Positions 1 to 7,123 of a stretch of DNA of 33,822 nt are shown one piece after another. The notes under the pieces are model-generated. The model did no database searches, was not told where the DNA came from, and worked only from the letters and a program-made list of their open reading frames with translations. Source of the stretch: Campylobacterales bacterium (lineage in GTDB: Bacteria; Campylobacterota; Campylobacteria; Campylobacterales; Campylobacteraceae); NCBI GenBank assembly GCA_014859645.1, contig JACUTV010000001.1, positions 1-33,822 of the forward strand, given 5' to 3'. How positions within the stretch are numbered: the stretch's first letter is position 1; the number at the start of each line of letters is the position of its first letter. The position numbers were made by a program, and so were the translations under genes.

Positions 1-1
1 C

Positions 2-1345
2 TTAGAATTTGTAGTTAGCCCTAAATCTCATCTCATTTGAACTTACTGTTGAGGTTGTCTTTTTTTTGCCGTCTTCATACTCTAAAGAGAGCGTTAATCC
101 TTTGACGGAAGGAAGGTCGTAAGAGATTTGTCCCTCCCAGTAAGTCGATTCTGTGTCGACAGATACACCATTTAGCACCGTTGCTAAAGCGCCAGCAGTA
201 TGTTTGTCTTGATTGATTTTGACATATTGACCTAAGACCTTAAGGCCCGCAACGCCAACTTGTGAAAAATCATAACCAACTTCAACTTTGTAGGCGTCGG
301 TATTTGCGCCTGAAGTCACTTCGGCACCTTCGATTAGTGGAGCTGTGTAGGTTGTTGGTCCATTTCCTGCGCCTAAGAGAACAGATTGTCCACTGGTTAC
401 GGTGCTGTAGGCAAAAGACGCATTAAAACCTGCTAACTCACTAAAACCAATACGGCCTTGGTACATATCGCCTTCAACATGGAAACTATCAAATGTCTGA
501 TTTGATGTTCTAGAGCCACGATAAGTTGCATCGAAAAGCACTTTCGCGGTACTTAAAGGCACTATATAGTTACCCTCTGCGTAGAAAACATTGGCATCAC
601 CACCGTTTGTGAATTCAACATCATTTACAAATAAGTATTGACCTATTAATGTCAAGTTTGTGATGGATTTGTTAATCGCAGCCGCTGTGTAAGCGCCGTC
701 AAATCCAAAAACGTTTGACCCAGCAGTCGTGCCAGTTCCATAAAATACCGCTTCTTTTTTAAAGCGAGGCATTTCAGAATCCGCACCGCCTACGCTTCTG
801 TCATAATTGGATGTTCTACCTTGGAATTTGTCGGAGTAGCCCGCAATCAATGTTGTATCAGGAAGATCCGTATTGATAAGAACCGCTGCTTGAAACGCTT
901 CTTTAATCATGCGTGAACCAGAACTACTAACCAGTGGACTTGTAATAAACTGGCGACCCACTTTTGCCGTTGTATTGCCAAGAGTATACGTTACGTATGC
1001 TTCTGAGAGTACCGCACCTGAGCCGTACATATCTGTACCGTAAAGATTTTTTGCATCACTGTTGGCAGAAGGAGCATGGCTTCCTTGAAATGTTGCACCA
1101 AGGCTTAAACCATTTAATGAATCCGTTACATAGCCAAGCATAACACCTGTTGAAAAAATATCGGTGTCGCCTTTTGCCAGTGTTCCATCATTTTGATTTC
1201 CCGTATCTCGATCAAAATACCAGGCTTTTAATTCACCTGTTACTTTTCCATTTTTAAATGCATCGGCAAGTGTATCTGCCGCAAATGAGCTAGACGCAAG
1301 TCCAGTAACTACGAAAGCCGCCACGCTAAGTTTAACTAATTTCAT
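2..1345 (-). CDS. OprD-like outer membrane porin
   Basis: This is a beta-barrel porin precursor of about 447 residues, exported and inserted in the outer membrane for passive solute uptake. The start is placed at the ATG at 1345 and not at the codon 12 positions upstream, because AAAGGAGG lies just before it and the protein then begins with a classic signal peptide (MKLVKLSVAAFVVTGLASSS, cleavage near SFAA). The body has alternating polar and aromatic strands rich in Tyr, Gly and Asn, and it ends in NYKF, the terminal Phe typical of outer-membrane barrels. The opening resembles the OprD-type porins of Campylobacterota (tADAFKNGKV, then WYFDRDTG). The substrate cannot be read from the sequence. 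The stop codon is inside the window at 2-4, so the gene is complete. Its leader contains an 11-bp inverted repeat. Confidence 0.88.
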   Translation of the reverse strand: MKLVKLSVAAFVVTGLASSSFAADTLADAFKNGKVTGELKAWYFDRDTGNQNDGTLAKGDTDIFSTGVMLGYVTDSLNGLSLGATFQGSHAPSANSDAKNLYGTDMYGSGAVLSEAYVTYTLGNTTAKVGRQFITSPLVSSSGSRMIKEAFQAAVLINTDLPDTTLIAGYSDKFQGRTSNYDRSVGGADSEMPRFKKEAVFYGTGTTAGSNVFGFDGAYTAAAINKSITNLTLIGQYLFVNDVEFTNGGDANVFYAEGNYIVPLSTAKVLFDATYRGSRTSNQTFDSFHVEGDMYQGRIGFSELAGFNASFAYSTVTSGQSVLLGAGNGPTTYTAPLIEGAEVTSGANTDAYKVEVGYDFSQVGVAGLKVLGQYVKINQDKHTAGALATVLNGVSVDTESTYWEGQISYDLPSVKGLTLSLEYEDGKKKTTSTVSSNEMRFRANYKF

Positions 1346-1372
1346 AACTCCTCCTTTTGAAAGTTGTAGAAC

Positions 1373-1418
1373 TTCTTGCATAAACTAGCGCAATGAAACG
1401 GGTTAGGTTATGCAAGAA
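1373..1418 (-). other. Stem-loop in porin mRNA leader
   Basis: TTCTTGCATAA at 1373-1383 is matched by its exact reverse complement at 1408-1418, with 24 bases between them. It lies between the predicted porin promoter and its ribosome binding site, so it would form an 11-bp hairpin in the leader RNA. It could stabilise the transcript or be an operator. It is not followed by a T tract, so it is not a terminator. Confidence 0.5.
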
Positions 1419-1428
1419 ATCTGCTGAA

Positions 1429-1434
1429 ATCTTA
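1429..1434 (-). promoter_or_regulatory. Candidate -10 element of porin gene
   Basis: On the minus strand the sequence reads TAAGAT, preceded by an AT-rich stretch. It would start transcription near 1422, giving a leader of about 77 bases that includes the hairpin. No clear -35 is seen, which is usual for sigma-70 promoters in Campylobacterota. Confidence 0.4.
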
Positions 1435-1503
1435 CATTAAGTGCATAGCATGAAAATAGCATATAAATTTAAGATTATTTTAAAATTGAATAGAGTTAAG
1501 CCT

Positions 1504-1513
1504 TTACATGTAA
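1504..1513. repeat. TTACATGTAA palindrome, copy 1 (intergenic)
   Basis: Perfect 10-bp palindrome between the porin promoter and the broken toxin gene, in the context cct-site-gga. See the finding on this motif for the full set. Confidence 0.9.
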
Positions 1514-1587
1514 GGATAAGTAGAGGTGATTATTAACTTTTATATTGACAGGTTGCACCCATTGTGTTAAAATAATTGCTAATGATA

Positions 1588-1593
1588 TACAAT
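1588..1593 (+). promoter_or_regulatory. Candidate -10 of the broken toxin-antitoxin module
   Basis: TACAAT lies in an AT-rich stretch, followed by AAAGGA at 1601-1606, which looks like the relic of a ribosome binding site. This would drive the toxin remnant and the downstream RHH antitoxin. Confidence 0.4.
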
Positions 1594-1612
1594 ATATACC
1601 AAAGGATATTGA

Positions 1613-1887
1613 ATTAAACCTTTTCAATGGAATAATGATAAAAATGAAGTTTTAAAGTCTCAAAGAGGGGTAGGTTTTGAGGATGTGATTTTGGGACTAG
1701 AAAGTGGAAAGTTGATTGATATAGTTCCGCATTTTAATCTCGAAAAGTATCCAAATCAAAAACTTTTGATTTGGAGATTAAGGAGTACACCTATTATGTC
1801 CCCTTTGTAGAAGATGATGAAAAAGTATTTTTAAAAAATATCACACCAAGTAGAAAGTATCACAAAACGATGAAGGATAAAAAATGA
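1613..1887 (+). pseudogene. Frameshifted BrnT-like toxin
   Basis: Two adjacent frames together read as one small toxin. The first frame gives FQWNNDKNEVLKSQRG, then GFEDVILGLESG and EKYPNQKLLI. After a one-base loss near 1772-1773 the reading continues in the next frame as EIKEYTYYVPFVEDDEKVF and then NITPSRKYHK. This layout (FxW-N-x-K-N start, YPNQ, then VPFVED and PSRK) resembles the short BrnT/DUF497-like toxins seen beside RHH antitoxins in Campylobacterota; that placement is from memory of the family. No ATG, GTG or TTG start is present in frame after the upstream stop at 1610-1612, so the start also appears lost. The stop overlaps the antitoxin ATG. A sequencing error could explain the frameshift but not the missing start. 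Confidence 0.72.
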
Positions 1888-2159
1888 ATCCGATTTTAAA
1901 CGCCGAAGAAAAAGAGATTGTAGAGTATATTGAAAGCGGGAAGGCGCAAAGTGTTGCTAATTTAAGTGATGAAAAAAATAGGTTTCAGGATATGGCCAAA
2001 GCTTATTCTTTAAAGAAAAAAGCAATAAATATAAGATTGCCAGAGAGTGATATTTATGCTTTGAAACAAAAATCACTTGAAAGCGGACTTAGCTACCAAA
2101 ACATCATACAATCCCTCGTTCATCAATATATTCAAGGAAAAATAAAGGCAAGCTTTTAG
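1884..2159 (+). CDS. Ribbon-helix-helix antitoxin, apparently orphaned
   Basis: This 91-residue protein has a C-terminal half typical of a CopG/RHH DNA-binding antitoxin: a beta strand INIRLPESD (about 48-56), then two helices through SYQNIIQSLVHQY. The N-terminal half is charged and probably the toxin-binding part. The ATG overlaps the TGA of the upstream toxin remnant (ATGA), so the two were one operon in toxin-antitoxin order. With the toxin broken it may persist as a stand-alone autorepressor or an anti-addiction gene. The exact family name is uncertain; the DNA-binding fold is well supported. Confidence 0.72.
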   Translation: MNPILNAEEKEIVEYIESGKAQSVANLSDEKNRFQDMAKAYSLKKKAINIRLPESDIYALKQKSLESGLSYQNIIQSLVHQYIQGKIKASF

Positions 2160-2172
2160 GCGGTTTGTAGCC

Positions 2173-2182
2173 TTACATGTAA
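2173..2182. repeat. TTACATGTAA palindrome, copy 2 (intergenic)
   Basis: Perfect copy 14 bases after the RHH antitoxin stop codon, in the context cc-site-aga. Confidence 0.9.
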
Positions 2183-2192
2183 AGATATTTGA

Positions 2193-2324
2193 AGTGGCTT
2201 ATTGAATGCAATGCTGATGCACATCGCTAACAAAGAGAAGATAAGCACTATAGTAAGCATAGATAGCGATTTTGATATTTACCGAACTTTGAAAAAGCAG
2301 AATTTGGTAAATTTGCTAAGATAG
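2193..2324 (+). pseudogene. C-terminal remnant of a PIN-domain toxin
   Basis: The frame reads about 43 codons after a stop at 2190-2192. It contains LMHIANKEKISTIVSIDSDF followed by DIYRTL. The pattern A-x-x-x-A/H-I-A, then I-x-T-I-x-S-x-D-x-D-F-D is the last third of a PIN (VapC-type) ribonuclease, where the final Asp residues help bind metal. The N-terminal two thirds are missing, so it cannot be functional. It may be the tail of a toxin that once followed an antitoxin here. Confidence 0.6.
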
Positions 2325-2352
2325 GTGCTTTAGATATAGGTTTTGCTTGTGG

Positions 2353-2358
2353 TATAAT
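2353..2358 (+). promoter_or_regulatory. -10 element of the ParE/RelE toxin-antitoxin operon
   Basis: A consensus TATAAT sits 27 bases before the antitoxin ATG, with a T-rich stretch upstream and the ribosome binding site AGGAG between them. Confidence 0.6.
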
Positions 2359-2384
2359 TTGAACCTTATGCGCAGGAGATATTT

Positions 2385-2627
2385 ATGATACAACTATCAA
2401 TAGAAGAGCCAAAAATCGAGAAGTTTTTTAACAGCTCAAAAGATGAGATAATGAAAGCGTTAAAGTTTATTGTGGACAACGACATACGTGATTTTTCCCA
2501 AGCCAATACTACTTCCGAGCTTTGCGAGGAGCAAAAAAAAGAGCTTGATTCTAGAATTAATTCGTTTCATGAAAACCGCTCTATGGGTCGAGAGTGGAGC
2601 GCTATAAAAAGTGAACTAAAGAGGTAG
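2385..2627 (+). CDS. Antitoxin of addiction-module component type
   Basis: This is a small acidic 80-residue protein directly before a ParE/RelE-like toxin. It has a helical, charged body and ends ENRSMGREWSAIKSELKR. That ending resembles the tail of the 'unstable antitoxin' family (Pfam Unstab_antitox), in which a short Trp-containing helix with a basic end follows the toxin-binding segment. AGGAG lies before the ATG and a consensus -10 is 27 bases upstream. The toxin starts two bases after its stop, so the pair is translationally coupled. It is expected to neutralise the toxin and repress the operon; neither role is visible directly. Confidence 0.65.
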   Translation: MIQLSIEEPKIEKFFNSSKDEIMKALKFIVDNDIRDFSQANTTSELCEEQKKELDSRINSFHENRSMGREWSAIKSELKR

Positions 2628-2629
2628 TT

Positions 2630-2929
2630 TTGATTTTAAAACTTCATCCTCTGGCAGAAAATGATTTAAAAATTGCACTTGATTATTATTACAAGATAAG
2701 TCCGACACTAGAAAAGAAATTTTTAGCTCAAGTTGACAGGCATTTTAACACTATATTAAATACACCAAATTTATATCAATATGAAACCAAAACATCCCAA
2801 AAAGCCGTAATGAAAAAATTTCCATATATCATAATGTATGAACAATATGAAGACATTATAATGGTGCTGGCGCTATTTCACACTAAGCAAAATCCAAAAA
2901 AATTAACACAAAGGCATGAAGAGATTTAA
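2630..2929 (+). CDS. ParE/RelE-family toxin
   Basis: A 99-residue protein with the ParE/RelE superfamily layout: an N-terminal strand and helix (LKLHPLAENDLKIALDYYY), a second helix (LEKKFLAQVDRHFNTI), a short segment ending NLYQYET, and a sheet with KKFPYIIMYEQYEDIIMVLA ending near the His of ALFHTKQNP. The FPYxIxY strand followed by a His-containing strand is the family signature. ParE members poison gyrase and RelE members cut mRNA on the ribosome; the sequence does not decide which applies. The start is a TTG with GAGG before it. The module appears intact and is the only complete one in the region. Confidence 0.78.
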   Translation: MILKLHPLAENDLKIALDYYYKISPTLEKKFLAQVDRHFNTILNTPNLYQYETKTSQKAVMKKFPYIIMYEQYEDIIMVLALFHTKQNPKKLTQRHEEI

Positions 2930-2949
2930 GTGTGAATTGTACTCCCTTG

Positions 2950-3092
2950 TCAAGTTTGCCTTAAAAAAGCCTTATCTAAATTGTTGTTTTCATCGGTGAC
3001 CGTCACTTCAAAACCGCTACGCCAAACAATATTTTTATCAATGCAAAACCCACACCAGCACAAACACCTAAAACATGCTCACGATGCGGCAT
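2950..3092 (-). pseudogene. Frameshifted short fragment of unknown protein
   Basis: On the minus strand an ATG at 3092 opens MPHREHVLGVCAGVGF. After a one-base slip at the A run 3045-3048 (plus strand) the next frame continues CIDKNIVWRSGFEVTVTDEN and NNLDKAFLRQT to a stop at 2950-2952. The joined reading of about 47 residues looks protein-like, but I do not recognise the family. It may be a piece of a gene cut by arrival of the restriction operon. The rest of 2930-3189 shows only the hsdM promoter. Confidence 0.35.
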
Positions 3093-3145
3093 AAAGTAAA
3101 AATTTTTGCCATTATTTAAAAATAAAAATGTAATTAACTTTTAGA

Positions 3146-3151
3146 TAGAAT
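3146..3151 (+). promoter_or_regulatory. Candidate -10 of the hsd operon
   Basis: TAGAAT lies 38 bases before the hsdM ATG after an A/T-rich run. The hsdM start has no good Shine-Dalgarno (AAACGAACC precedes the ATG), which suggests weak initiation of the operon. Confidence 0.4.
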
Positions 3152-3189
3152 ACCTCCTAAAAATTCATAAAAAAGCACATAAACGAACC

Positions 3190-5832
3190 ATGAAACAAAA
3201 AATAACCCTACAAAAACTTGAAAATTTTCTCTTCTCTCTTGCAGATGATTTACGCTCAAAAATGGATGCAAGTGAATACAAATACTACATCATCGGACTC
3301 ATTTTTATAAAGCGCCTTTCCGATGAGTTTAAAAAAGCACAAGAAGATGTCAAGAAAAAATACAAACATCTCCCCGAAGCGTTTCAAGAAAAACTTTTAG
3401 AAGACCCCATGTCCTATGGCGATATATTTTTTGTTCCCAAGCGAGCGCGCTGGCATGAGAGTTACATAGATGAAAATGGAAACATACAACCTCAAATCAA
3501 ACACCTAAAATCAAACATCGGTGAGCGACTCAACAAAGCCATTGCCGCTATCGAAGAGAGCAATGACCGATTAAACGGCGTACTTAAAAACAATATCAAC
3601 TTCAACGAAAGCCGTGGCAAAAACAACGAAAGAGTCAAAGATAGCGATTGGAGAAGCCTACTTATCAAGCTTGAAAACTTTGGCTCACTCAGCGGAGAAA
3701 ACTTTGAGTTTCCCGACCTCCTAGGAGCGGCGTATGAGTATCTCATCAAATACTTCGCCGATAGTGCAGGCAAAAAAGGAGGCGAGTTTTATACTCCCAA
3801 CGAAGTCGTCAGACTCATGGTACAAATCGTCGAACCTAAAGAAGGTGAAAGCGTTTACGATCCAACAGTGGGAAGTGGGGGTATGCTCATCCAGTCGCAC
3901 CAATTCATTGAAGAGAGCGGTGGCAACACAAACCGCATTTCACTCAACGGTCAAGAAAATGACGGTGGAGTATGGGCAACATGTATTATGAATATGATTT
4001 TACATGATGTAAAAGATTTTGAGATAGAACACGGCAATACATTGGAAGAGCCGCTCTTTAAAGACTACGGTGGAAAATACAAAAAATTTGACAAAATTTT
4101 GGCAAATCCACCCTTTAGCATCGACTACAAAAAAGAGAATCTCACCCAAACTTCACGCTATAGATGGGGCTATGCACCACAAAAGAAAAAAGCGGATTTG
4201 ATGTTTGTACAACACATGGCAAGTTCACTCAAACGAAATGGTCTAATGGCAAGTGTTGTACCTCACGGTGTACTCTTTCGAGGTTCAAAAGAGAAAGAGA
4301 TACGCGCTTCTATGCTTGAAGACAACATCATCGACGCCATCATCGGTCTGCCTCCTGCTCTTTTTTACGGCACGGGAATCCCTGCGGCGATTATCGTCGT
4401 TAAGAAAAACCGTAAAGAAGATGAGGGTGTGCTCTTTATCAATGCAGATGCACAGTATGCAGAAGAAAAAGCCCGCAATCGCCTCAGAGCCCGTGACATC
4501 GAAAAAATATCGTATGTGTACCGCACCAAAGATGTGAGCGATGAGCGCTACTCAAAACGCATCAGCCTTCAAACGCTCAGAGATAACGACTACAACCTTA
4601 ACATCAGGCGCTATGTCGATAACTCCTCCCCAAGTGAGATGGAAGACGTCAAAGCACACCTCAAAGGCGGCATACCCAAAAAAGAGGTACAGTGTCATCA
4701 AAGCCAATGTGACAAATTTGATTTTGACCCGTTGGATGTTTTACATGTAAAAGACGAAGCCTATTTTGAGCTTAAAGTCTATAAAAACATCAAAGAGCAC
4801 ATCGCATCAAACCAGAGCGTCATAACATCGCTCGAAACCTACCGAACCCATCTAACGCAGTGGTGGGATGAAATTAAAGAGACCTTTAGCCTTCTTGAAG
4901 AGACCAAAAATATCAACCAAACCAAACGCACACTTTTGGAGTCGTTTAAAAAGCATTTTTTAGATTTACATGTACTCGACACTTTTCAAGTTGCAGGGGT
5001 ATTTGTTGAGTGGTGGAATGCCATCAAGTATGATTTAAAAACCATCAGCGCCATCGGCTTCAATGAGAGTCTGCTGAGTGATGAGATGCTCATCGATACC
5101 TTTTTTACTACCGAAAAAATGCAGATAGAAGCGTGCGAGATTGAGATTGCTCAGAGTGAAAATGCCCTAAGTGATGCAGTTGAAGAGGTGGAGTACGAGA
5201 CTGATGAAGACAGCGAGGGAAACAAAGAGGAGAAAAAGCCCGCAAGTGCAAAAGCCTACCTCAAAGAGAGCATCAAAGCTCTTGAGTTTGAAGAAAAAGC
5301 ATCGTATGTGAATGAACGAGAGGGCTTGCAAAAACAGCTTAAAGCCATCGAAGAGCTAGAAAAAGCCATTAAAGAGCTTAAAGCCAAAAAGAAAACCCTA
5401 GAGTATGAGCTTCGCATCAAAATAGATATAAAACGCTACGGTGAAGTTGAAGAGCTAGAGGAGCTAAATGCCTCACTTCAAGCCGTCCAAAAAGAGCTTC
5501 AAAAGAAAAATCTCCCTAAAAAAGAGCACGATAAACTCACCAAAGATAAAACAAAGCTAGAAGCATCACAGGCAAAACTCAATGCACTTTTACAAGAAGT
5601 AAGCATCATCACCCATGAAGAAGCCAAAGAGCTGACCCTGCTAAAGCACTATGGGCTTATCAGAAACGAACTAGAGAGCGCACTCAAAGAGGAGCTTAAC
5701 GCTCTGTGCCGCATCTTTGAAAATCTTGAAGCCAAATACGCCAAAAGTTTAGAAGCGATTGAGGAGAGTCTAGAACAGAGCGAGAAAAAGATAGAAGCGT
5801 ATTTAAAAACATTGGGGTATATCGGTGAGTGA
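3190..5832 (+). CDS. hsdM: Type I restriction-modification methyltransferase subunit M
   Basis: The modification subunit makes N6-adenine methylation at the site chosen by HsdS and is part of the M2S and R2M2S complexes. Seen in the 880-residue protein: an N-terminal helical domain (FIKRLSDEF near 40), the HsdM hallmark GEFYTP (198-203), the SAM-binding motif I DPTVGSGGM (224-232), and the catalytic motif IV NPPF (306-309). After about residue 500 there is a highly charged Lys/Glu-rich extension of roughly 350 residues, with long coiled coil from about 640 onward. Usual HsdM proteins are about 500-550 residues, so the extension is notable. One copy of the palindrome at 4741 encodes LHV. The stop overlaps hsdS by 8 bases. 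Confidence 0.93.
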   Translation: MKQKITLQKLENFLFSLADDLRSKMDASEYKYYIIGLIFIKRLSDEFKKAQEDVKKKYKHLPEAFQEKLLEDPMSYGDIFFVPKRARWHESYIDENGNIQPQIKHLKSNIGERLNKAIAAIEESNDRLNGVLKNNINFNESRGKNNERVKDSDWRSLLIKLENFGSLSGENFEFPDLLGAAYEYLIKYFADSAGKKGGEFYTPNEVVRLMVQIVEPKEGESVYDPTVGSGGMLIQSHQFIEESGGNTNRISLNGQENDGGVWATCIMNMILHDVKDFEIEHGNTLEEPLFKDYGGKYKKFDKILANPPFSIDYKKENLTQTSRYRWGYAPQKKKADLMFVQHMASSLKRNGLMASVVPHGVLFRGSKEKEIRASMLEDNIIDAIIGLPPALFYGTGIPAAIIVVKKNRKEDEGVLFINADAQYAEEKARNRLRARDIEKISYVYRTKDVSDERYSKRISLQTLRDNDYNLNIRRYVDNSSPSEMEDVKAHLKGGIPKKEVQCHQSQCDKFDFDPLDVLHVKDEAYFELKVYKNIKEHIASNQSVITSLETYRTHLTQWWDEIKETFSLLEETKNINQTKRTLLESFKKHFLDLHVLDTFQVAGVFVEWWNAIKYDLKTISAIGFNESLLSDEMLIDTFFTTEKMQIEACEIEIAQSENALSDAVEEVEYETDEDSEGNKEEKKPASAKAYLKESIKALEFEEKASYVNEREGLQKQLKAIEELEKAIKELKAKKKTLEYELRIKIDIKRYGEVEELEELNASLQAVQKELQKKNLPKKEHDKLTKDKTKLEASQAKLNALLQEVSIITHEEAKELTLLKHYGLIRNELESALKEELNALCRIFENLEAKYAKSLEAIEESLEQSEKKIEAYLKTLGYIGE
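4741..4750. repeat. TTACATGTAA palindrome, copy 3 (in hsdM)
   Basis: Perfect copy inside hsdM, read as Leu-His-Val-Lys. One-mismatch variants in the same operon at 4976-4985 (hsdM), 6371-6380 (hsdS) and 9493-9502 (hsdR) also read Leu-His-Val. Confidence 0.9.
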
Positions 5833-7123
5833 AGTAATGAATATTCCACATGGATGGCGATATGTTTCTGTTGATGAAAGTTCAAAATATTTAAATGATG
5901 GCGATTGGATTGAAGCTGAACATTTATCTACCTCAGGTATTCGACTCATTCAAACAGGCAACATCGGTATTGGAAATTTTAAAGATGGCAATAAAAAATA
6001 TATCTCAGAGGTAACATTCAAGCAATTGAATTGTAAAGAAATTTTTAAAAATGACATATTGATTTGCAGACTAGCCGAACCGATTGCAAGGTCATGTAAA
6101 CTTCCTTTTGATGACAAGTCTATTACCTCTGTTGATGTTTCAATTTTTAGACCAAAAGATACATTTTCTAGTGACTATATTTTATATGCAATAAATCAAC
6201 AAAGTTTTTTAAATAATGCCAATAGCTTGTCGGGAGGAAGCACTCGACAACGAATTAGTCGTTCAAAGTTAAAAACATTAAAATTTTTAATCCCAAATTC
6301 AAAAAAAGAGCAAGAGAAAATTGCCGAGATATTAAGCGAGGTCGATAGTGCTATAGAACATGCGCAAGCCTTACACGTAAAGCATCAAAAAATCAAAACT
6401 GCCCTGATGCAAGACCTCCTCACTCATGGGATAGACTTAAACGGAAAGATACGCAACCCCAAAACCCACGCCTACAAACCCTCCCCGTTGGGTGACATAC
6501 CTGCGGAGTGGGATGTTAAAGAAATAGGGAAAATATATAAAGAGTTAAGAACAGGTTCAACCCCAAGCAGAGCAATTCCAGACTACTTTAAGGGTGATAT
6601 TTTGTGGGTAACAAGTGGTGAATTAAAGTACAAACCTATTTATGACACCATAGAAAAGATTACGAAAGAAGCTGTTCGGGCAACTAACTTAAAAATATAT
6701 CCATCTGGAACTTTTTTCATTGCAATTACTGGACTTGAAGCGGAAGGAACAAGGGGAAGCTGCGCAATTATTGCAAAAGAGGCAACCACAAATCAATCAT
6801 GTATGGCTTTTGAGAAAAATGATCAAATAGATACACATTTCTTGTTCCAATACTATAAACTTCATGGGAAATACATATCTTTATTATATTCTCAAGGTTC
6901 AAAACAACAAAGCTTGAATAATAAAATTGTTTCAAAAATTCTCATTCATTTGCCCCCAAAAGAAGAACAACAAAAAATAGCCCAAATCCTTTCATCCCAC
7001 GATGAAAAAATAGAAAAAGTCAAAACCAAACTCGAAAAACTAAAACAACTTAAAACCGCGCTGATGCAAGATTTGCTCAGCGGAACCAAACGCGTCAACC
7101 ACCTGCTAGGAGAAGAGCAATGA
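5825..7123 (+). CDS. hsdS: Type I restriction-modification specificity subunit S
   Basis: The specificity subunit determines the bipartite DNA target for both methylation and cleavage. The 432-residue protein has the two-fold HsdS layout. Target-recognition domain 1 (about 1-155) is followed by a conserved helix beginning KEQEKIAEILSEVDSAIEHA and ending KTALMQDLL. Domain 2 opens with PLGDIPAEWDVKEIGKIY and is followed by the second helix, KEEQQKIAQILSSHDEKIEK, again ending KTALMQDLL. The GTG at 5825 overlaps hsdM; an ATG four codons later (5837) is an alternative start. The recognition domains are visibly more AT-rich than the helices, as expected if they are exchanged between strains. The target sequence cannot be predicted from this. 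The stop overlaps hsdR (ATGA). Confidence 0.93.
   Translation: MSEVMNIPHGWRYVSVDESSKYLNDGDWIEAEHLSTSGIRLIQTGNIGIGNFKDGNKKYISEVTFKQLNCKEIFKNDILICRLAEPIARSCKLPFDDKSITSVDVSIFRPKDTFSSDYILYAINQQSFLNNANSLSGGSTRQRISRSKLKTLKFLIPNSKKEQEKIAEILSEVDSAIEHAQALHVKHQKIKTALMQDLLTHGIDLNGKIRNPKTHAYKPSPLGDIPAEWDVKEIGKIYKELRTGSTPSRAIPDYFKGDILWVTSGELKYKPIYDTIEKITKEAVRATNLKIYPSGTFFIAITGLEAEGTRGSCAIIAKEATTNQSCMAFEKNDQIDTHFLFQYYKLHGKYISLLYSQGSKQQSLNNKIVSKILIHLPPKEEQQKIAQILSSHDEKIEKVKTKLEKLKQLKTALMQDLLSGTKRVNHLLGEEQ

Noticed and set aside
1382-1612. Intergenic stretch between the porin and the toxin remnant
   Set aside because: Apart from the candidate promoters, the inverted repeat and one palindrome copy, no frame or RNA gene is evident.
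3492-3773. Open frames antisense or out of frame to hsdM (also 3734-3991 and 4253-4537)
   Set aside because: They follow the codon pattern of hsdM, lack ribosome sites and give Ser/Arg-rich, unlikely proteins.
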